Assembly: GCF_905475395.1 (NCBI RefSeq)
Contig: NC_058340.1
Location: forward strand, 61,978,181 to 62,042,180
From: Chrysoperla carnea
Taxonomy: Eukaryota > Arthropoda > Insecta > Neuroptera > Chrysopidae
Length of the DNA: 64,000 nucleotides
Direction of reading: 5' to 3'
Below are positions 56,661 to 64,000 of this stretch, piece after piece. The notes under the pieces are model-generated. The model searched no databases. It had not been told where the DNA came from and saw only the letters and a list, made by a program, of their open reading frames with translations. The translations under genes and the position numbers were made by a program. The number at the start of each line of letters is the position of its first letter. The first letter of the stretch is position 1.

Positions 56661-59600
56661 CAAAATTAATTTAATTAATAGTTGTGATGGGCAGGTGTAG
56701 CTTTGAATTGCTTTGAATGTTTAGCGTTTTTTTCCGCATCGGAACTCTTGATTGCTTCAACTTGGGTCATTTGTTTCCAGGGAATCATGGTACATCTTCT
56801 TTACAAACATGAATAACATAATATAACAGATACCCTGGAAATTTTGCAATGGTCTCGTGGACCACTAAATTCTCTATATGGGAGTAAAAAATATTTTTTC
56901 TTTCAAAACCACAACTCATAAAAAGGATATTAATTATATAAAGTGAAAATAATAACACTTCTCACTTTTGGAAAGTGCATGTAGCTATAATAATAAATCG
57001 TAAGTATTAAATTGCTGATTAGTAAATTTAACCACTAATGCATAGGTAATTACAAAAATTCATTTCCTTAGAAAATGATATTTAAATGTGGTAATTTAAT
57101 TGTGGTGATATATGGGAAGGTTGTTAAGGTAGACCATACTTTTGACTATATTGTCCATAGCTAATTGATTGGATAATGAAATAGTAAAAAAACATTAGAA
57201 AAGTTTTGCGACACCCTCTAAGATAACACATTGCTGTAAATTCACACAAAATTTACACTGAAATGATTAAAAATCATTAGGAAAATGAATTGAATGGAAT
57301 AAAGAGCCTAATTTTTCTTGCTTTTTCATAACAAATTAGAGAATAAAATATATAGCTAGCCACCTAATTCTTTATATATCAAGAAAACCTTTTCTAATCT
57401 TTTTTTGTAAAAAAGCTCAATATCTTAGGGATAAAAAAAACAAAATAAGCTCTTACAAACGTTATGAGAATTTACTTCCTGCTAAATTGTCTGAACTTTT
57501 GATACTTGTATTTCTAAGCATTTTAAATAAATGTCTCAATAGACGCAACGAAAAATAATTAACAGTTTTGGAGTTTTGGAGGAAGCATTTTCTCCACTCG
57601 TAAAGAAATATTTTCCATTTTTTATCCAATATACATAGTTTTTGAAATCATCGAATTAGTATTTTAACCAATTTTTATACTCCTTAAAATAATTATGTAT
57701 TGCTTGGGAGTCGCCTCTACAGATTCACAAAAATGGTTCAAAACAGCCATTTGCTTTAAAAAAGTAAAATTCTACTGAATTCAAAATTTCAGTTATCGGA
57801 TGAAAACAGAATCAATCTAGCTACCAACTTTCAAATAACCATTTTTTAAAGATTTTGAGAAAAATGGAACTAAATGTAATAAATAATTTTGTGCAAGTTT
57901 TTAGGAAAAGGGCGCCCATGCAAAGTAAGGGCTCCACACGAAAACACAAACAAGGTCCACGGTTTTTACCAGTATAAATCCGGATGCCAGTGCCTTATTT
58001 TGCTTTATCAGGCGTATTTTGAATGTGCCGAAAAAGAAGCCTAAAACATGAAGTCTGTCTTAGTAAAAAACATTTTTTCGATGACAGACTAATTTTATAT
58101 ACATAAAATAGATGTCAAACCTTCTTCCGGTAAAAAAAATAAGAAGGTGTTTTGTTTATTGAGACATTTATTCAGAAAGCTTAGAACAACAACATTTAGA
58201 AAAATTTAGATTACGTTTTTTCAAACCTAGCCAACTATCTCCTACATAAGTATATATAACATAACAAATGGTTAATTTGTTCATAAAACCGTAACTGATT
58301 AATATGCTAAAAAACCGTGTTTTTTGTAAATTTTCATAAAATTCTTACTAATTGTTTGCATAATTTTTTTCCAAATAAAATTTTAAAGTATGCGAGAGGA
58401 CTCAATTGGTAGGGAATTGCATAGAATTTCCCAGCTAGGATACAAAGCAAGATGAAATGTTTCTTGTGAAAATTGTAGATTTTGTTAAATATGGCATTCT
58501 CTTCTTTTGAACTGTTTTATTCACTATGTTTCTAAAAATTATTTGCTCAATACAGACAGAAATGTTGGTTTTTTATTTTTCAATTAACAAGTCTCATGAA
58601 TGTACGTCCTGAAGTTACTAATAGTGCCTCAATATTATTGACTAGGTAAGGTTAGTCTAATTGATCATTGCTAACCAGTCATTAATTTATTGACTCGAAA
58701 AGTCATTGGTCTGACTTCTGAAAGCCATATTCGTTATAATTTGTTTAAATGAATAGTTAAACGATTTGCATGTATTTGTTTCGTAAAATCAATGTTCTGT
58801 ATTCATATTTTATGTATTTTTTAATTATTATTTCAAATTAAGTAAAATTAATTAATTAAATTATAAAGGATATTAAAATTTTGAAATATTTTTAAATTAA
58901 TACCAATAAAGACATTTTTACAAAATTATGCAAGTTTTAGTGTGATGCAAAACAAGTGTGGCAGCAATTTCTTTAAAACAGAGAGTATAAAAGAATGACG
59001 TAACTAGGGTCAATTCTTTTAAAAGTCAATGGAATTTTTAAGAAAAAACTAAAAACTATAATTAATAGTATAGTTAAGGAGCTGACGTGTGTTTTTATGT
59101 AAAACTCCTCGCCGTTTAATGGGTGGTATCAACCTATTGGTGATAAGACAATACGGGTCTTGAGTTGCTGGAATGTAAATTAAAAATTTTTGCTTGACCT
59201 CCTTACCAATACCCAGCTAGAAACCCAAAAATTTTTTAATTTAACCGTTTCTAGTAGCCCAAGGTCCAATGTCTCGATTAATAACGTAGAGTTTGACAGC
59301 TCAGTGTAGAGGAAACAAAATTATTTTCCTTTCATCAACTATCAATTCCTGTTGATCATTAAACGATTAGGATTTTTACATAATTTAAATTCAAAGCATA
59401 GGTTGGTCAATTTTTGTAAAATTAGCTATTTTAAAGAATGGAAGTAGAAAATTTAACAGATTTTTTTATAATCATAATTTGTATTTTTTCCTGAATTTCA
59501 ACTCAATTCCTTCATTTTCCGATAAGTTATCGGAAATTGAAAATATGAGATAACTGCGGTTTTCTTGAGATTTTGTGGCTATTTTGCCATGTTCAGAATT

Positions 59601-62600
59601 CGATAGCAAGCAAGCTCAGTGCAAAATTTCATAACCAACAATTCTTTTGTTTATTCGCCTCAATCCAAACAATATAAGCAGAGATATTCGAGAAAACGTC
59701 ACCAAAGAAAACAATGCCAAGATTAATTGTCTCAAAACCACGTGCAGAAGGTTGGGCGAATTGTTTCCAAATCGAAAAACTCCTTTTCTCTGTTTTTTAT
59801 CTATTAACCTATTTTAAAAAAATTTGTCTTGTCCCAAAATTTTTCGAATTGGGTGTCAAAATCCGATAATTTTATTCAGCTTTAAGGTTACGAAGTAACT
59901 GTTTGCATAAAGGAATGCTTTCTTAATATAATTATTCAACATTCAAGGCTAAAGAGATAAAAAGATTAAAATGTCGAAACAGAATTTCCTAGTAGATTTA
60001 TTTTATAAGTGGTTCTGTCAATTAGAATTATTTTGCACTTAAAATTATTTTACGCTTCAATAAATAAAATTAGCAACTTTTAACTACCGCGTACCTAATT
60101 ATAATCTATTTTTAACACCCTTTTATTAGATTGCCATGTATCCATAAAACGGTATATTTGAACGTGATTTTAACATACTTGTAAAAATCGGATTGAATTT
60201 AAGTTTCGCACACTTATCAAGGGCCGACGACAATACAATAATTTCATAAATTTGCTCGATTATTCTTATCGGAATCTTCAAGATTAACGATTTTATAATA
60301 TTAGTAATTCATAGAGTTCTGGTGGAAGCGCAGATAACATTCTATAATATTAATATAATACCTAGTTTGGAAGTATAAAAAAACGTTTTTGTATTAACTA
60401 AAAATAAGAAAATGAATAATAGTTAAAAAACTAAAAAAACACGCTTTTGAAACTAACTATGTAAAAAACTTTTCGTAAAAAAGCGTGTGATGCATTTTAA
60501 GATATTTTATAGGTAATGGCTTTACTTTTAACAATATCTGAAAATAAAATATTTACAATAATTTAATTCTAAATAAAACTTTCCTACGTAAAAGCACTAA
60601 TTGCTTGTTAAGTTTTATATTCTTTTATACAATCTTTTATATAATCGTTTTATATAAGTTTCTTGAAAAAATACGAACAAAAAATTATTAAAATCATTAG
60701 TCATTGTTTTTAAATTGAATAAACGAAATTAATTACATTTTTTGCTTTTTACAATCAACTACTATTAAGGTATAAAAAAAATTAAGCAATTACTGAATGT
60801 TTGTCGTCTAAAGAAAACCCAAAAATTTGACCTGGGGACCATAAAATTTGAAACCTACGCTGCAAAAAAAACAAAAATGGTTTCCACGTGTCTCCTTTTT
60901 TCTTTTCTATTCTTTTCCCTGTGTCCAGAAATGCTCGAGTTTAATTAAACGCTCATTAAAAAAAGGACAAACAATGTCATTGATCATATCGAACCGAACG
61001 AACCTATGCGGTCTTGGTTCGAATAGAATTATCTAATCTTCGTGGGTCGATTAATCGAAAAATTATAATTGGATTGCTTTCAATTATTATGAAAAAATTA
61101 AAACAGTTTTGTTATAAAATTTATGCGATATTTCCATTTTAATATCATAATATCTCATACGCAAGTTGTTTATTTTAAGTTGAAGGCTCTATCATTTTCA
61201 ATGGGAAAACCTTTATATTAATAAACAAGATATTATGTAAGAACGTAACTTGCGCAAGCGTCTATTTCTCCAAATTTTTTATCGCATTATCCTCTAGCCA
61301 TGAAAAAATAAAAATATATTCTGAAGGAAATATACTTACATTACCATCATGACAAGCAATTTTCTATAATTTCAAATGTGCGATGGTTTAAAATACTGGT
61401 TCTATGGAATATTCGTGACTCATATTTTATTATAGTAATATTTTGTCTTGAATACTCGATGTTCTATATGCAGAGAACCGATTTAAGATGTGTATGGGCA
61501 ATTTTTCAAGGATTGAAAAATTACCTATTCGCTGTTAAATTTTGAAAGGTGGGTTGTATTTTTGACGTTTATTCGTAATTTTCGTTCAAGGAAGAATTTA
61601 AAAATGAGTATTTATTATACAAATTTGCAAAATTACTTGACAATTGTCCCTTGTGGCCTAGGCTGAAACTCGACAAAATATAAGCTGAAAATATTAACCT
61701 ATTTTCTAGAGTGTTTTTTCATTAATAAATAAATTCGAAGGAAAATTATTGATTTAATTTAATAATTTAATTACATATACTACATGAGATGTACATTGTA
61801 CACCATAACAGGGTGAACGCAAGAGCCAAAAACCCACAGACCCGTGTTAATTCGACCCCGTTAAAGGCATGACGAACTCGCCGATCACATTGTGGAAGCC
61901 GTTCTTGATAAACATTCATTATATCAGAGCAAAAATATTGTTGTCAATTTTATAAAGTATAATTTTTTGGAAGATATGATAAAAATGACAAGTTTGTTTG
62001 ATAAGGGAGCGACAAAGGAACATCAAGTTGATTTACAAAAAAAACGTTAACGTCTAATTTTCGTCTCCCGACGCCCAATATGGATAAAACGGCAGTGTCA
62101 AAATTTGAAACCGTGAAATCTCAGATATTCGCATACGTTTAATAATTAAATTATTTTTAATAAATAAAAAAATAAATAATTTTGTTATTTATTAAAATTT
62201 TGTAAAATGTTAAGTTTTAGTGGTGGGCGTGAAAAGTAATATCTCACGTTGATTTTTTAACGAGTTTCAATCAATAACATTTATTTAATCTTTAATTAAA
62301 AAGCTGTATCAAAATTTGTCATGTGTGTTTGCCTATTTTCGTTTCAAGTATTCATTGAGGACTTTGAATAATTTCAAATCATGCATTTTTTACAATACAA
62401 AAAATTGTTCATTTAAAACAGTTAAAAGAAATTTTGAGTATCTTAATTGTCTGTGTTAAGAAGGTTGAAATAAATTTTTTCAAAAATATTTATCTGTTTT
62501 TCAACTCACTTCAAATGTCTATTTTTTGAACCATGTAATACTATTTTAGATTTTTAGAGTTAATTAACATCAAAGTTGTGATATTTTCGTAAAAATGGTC

Positions 62601-62608
62601 ACCGTTTT
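56661..62608. other. long gene-poor AT-rich region
   Basis: About 6 kb in which I find no exon, tRNA or intact transposon. There are only short low-information ORFs (for example 60848-61036). A slightly more GC-rich block with GTGAACGCAAGAGCC lies at about 61810-61910 but has no translation of interest. Diverged repeats may have been missed by eye. Confidence 0.4.
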
Positions 62609-62988
62609 TATACCCTATATATATGAAATATATATCAAGGTAATTAATTTTAGTCTCAAGTTTGTAACTCTTAAAAACGAAAAGAGATAACAATTGCTTT
62701 AATTGTTATAGCTTGCTCAGGATGTAAAAAGTCAGCTTGAGTTCGTAAATGAGCAACATTAGTCAATTGGTTCTTGGGTTCGGAGGAACCACCTTGTAAA
62801 CCGTTAGAGATAGAACAAAAATGTAAAAAATGATCCTTATAAAAAAATAAACAACTTTTGTTTGAAAATCTTTTTGGTAAATATAATGTATTTGTTTTTT
62901 TTATCTTCTCTAATTTAATAAAAATAATGCACTGATATACAACATTGTCTATACGGAATATCCCAGTCAATTGTTTATTTCCACTTGA
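62609..62988 (+). repeat. abundant ~560-bp repeat family, copy 7 (deleted)
   Basis: The plus-strand copy begins TATACCCTATATATATGAAA and ends near TTTCCACTTG. It lacks the central segment from the GCTTAAAAATATTG motif to the tandem-TGTC tract, so GTTTGTAACTCTTAAAAACG runs straight into the AAAAGAGATA phrase. The TTCTTGGGTTCGGAGGAACC segment is the diverged form of the 'GGGTCCGTAGGACCC' motif. Confidence 0.85.
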
Positions 62989-63762
62989 ATATTTGGGAAA
63001 ACTTCAAAAACATCATTTTCAAGGTTGAAAAACATTGTAGAGAATTGTTCAAATATGTAAAGAAATTAAATCAAAATATTTTTCCAGCGAATGCGCCCTC
63101 ATGTGCTTTTCTAAATTAAACTGCATTCGTGCACTCTGTGCTTTGAAAATAAACGGAACTAACAATGTGTTTTCCGGTACCTCTTACATAATACATTTTT
63201 TTTAATGCACTCTATACTTACATACGTTTATTTCGTAATTATTGATAAAAATATAAATTTTGTGAAATGGAGGACATTATTTTAAAATGTAATAAATACC
63301 AAAATGTCAGCGAGTGTGTATGTAACATTTTTTTTCAAGGTTGAATAGAAATGAACTTACAATTTTTTTAAATAAAAAATTGTTTATAATAAAAAATAAA
63401 AAAAAGAATTATCTATATATTAAAAATACATAATTATCTTAAAAAATTTATAAAAATTAGCCTTTAGGCATTATAAAGTAGTGAATAATAATCTTATAAT
63501 AATTATATGTATTTAATTTATTTACTACGATTTCGTAAGTTCAATTTATCGAGACGATTTTAATTGATAGGTAACGTACCTATGCGAATTGTGGTCCTAT
63601 GCGCTACATTTTATAGAACGGTATTATAAAATTTATTGCACTATGACCAAAATATCTCTTTCCGGTGAATGTAGATTGGTGATAGCTGAGTCAATTCTTT
63701 CTAAATAAGAAATAAATTGTTCTGATTGAATTTTGAAACGATATGAGCGCCTTGGTTTATTT
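62989..63762. other. AT-rich intergenic region
   Basis: No gene or clear repeat recognised between copy 7 of the abundant repeat and the element cut by the window end. Confidence 0.4.
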
Positions 63763-64000
63763 GGGTATTCTACTATTTTTGAAAAAATACTTCACAATGT
63801 TGATTTTGCTAATAAAAAGCCACCAAAAATTTATTTCGAAAAAATACACACGCTTTCTTGCCAAAAACTTATATTAAATTTTAAACCTTTTTTAAACTGT
63901 CAAAAACTCGGGCATCCAATTTGATGACGTAATATGGGTATCATTATACGAAATAATACAAATAAGTTTGACAGATATATTCATAGACATTTGATTATAA
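63763..64000 (-). mobile_element. GGGTATT element, copy 2, cut by the window end
   Basis: From GGGTATTCTACTATTT onward this is the reverse complement of 20859 back to about 20622, at roughly 90% identity, and the match continues to the last base of the window. The shared start at GGGTATT confirms the element end inferred from copy 1. The ORF at 63733-63924 lies mostly inside the repeat and is not a gene. Confidence 0.8.

Noticed and set aside
62671-62970. 99-codon minus ORF resembling those at 54772-54981 and 21481-21738
   Set aside because: All three lie in copies of the abundant repeat in the same register. The shared words reflect repeat identity; the frame is broken in other copies, so coding is not supported without a selection test.

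Overview
The window is a stretch of AT-rich animal nuclear DNA, almost certainly from an insect. The genes have introns with GT/AG ends, there is no operon-like gene packing or ribosome binding sites, and the intergenic DNA is full of short non-autonomous transposons, degraded retroelements and microsatellites. COA3 lies 27 nt upstream of TFB1M on the same strand, an arrangement described as bicistronic in Drosophila. The SOCS gene is of the SOCS6/7 (Socs16D) type. I cannot name the insect order from sequence alone.

Layout. Bases 1-37767 are gene-poor: dispersed repeats, a 1.17-kb TA-flanked element (5858-7029), a LINE RNase H remnant (about 15230-16125), several copies of one abundant ~560-bp repeat family, a tRNA-derived SINE (minus strand, near 29300) and a 194-bp palindromic MITE (30912-31105). 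One convincing but unassigned exon lies at 4895-5012. Bases 37768-51833 hold all the identifiable genes. They are the last two exons of TRIT1 (+), TFB1M (-), COA3 (-), a SOCS6/7-type gene (+, divergent from COA3), COQ9 (-, five exons) and glomulin (-, a single-exon ORF lying entirely inside COQ9 intron 1). Bases 51834-64000 return to repeats: an 866-bp hAT element with a perfect 8-bp target duplication, two more copies of the abundant repeat, the second copy of a ~285-bp direct repeat whose partner lies 53 kb away, a tRNA-like fragment, and a repeat cut by the window end.

Functional themes. Four of the six recognisable genes act in mitochondria: TRIT1 (tRNA i6A modification, mitochondrial and cytosolic), TFB1M (small-subunit rRNA dimethylation), COA3 (cytochrome oxidase assembly) and COQ9 (ubiquinone synthesis). 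The other two, the SOCS protein and glomulin, belong to families that connect to cullin-RING ubiquitin ligases. The most notable architecture is glomulin nested on the same strand within COQ9 intron 1, starting only 185 nt after the COQ9 exon 1 splice donor.

Limits. Everything was read by eye. Exon boundaries rest on splice consensus, reading phase and family resemblance. Repeat ends and identities are approximate unless a target-site duplication is stated. Transposon superfamily names rest on terminal repeats and target sites, not on a database search.
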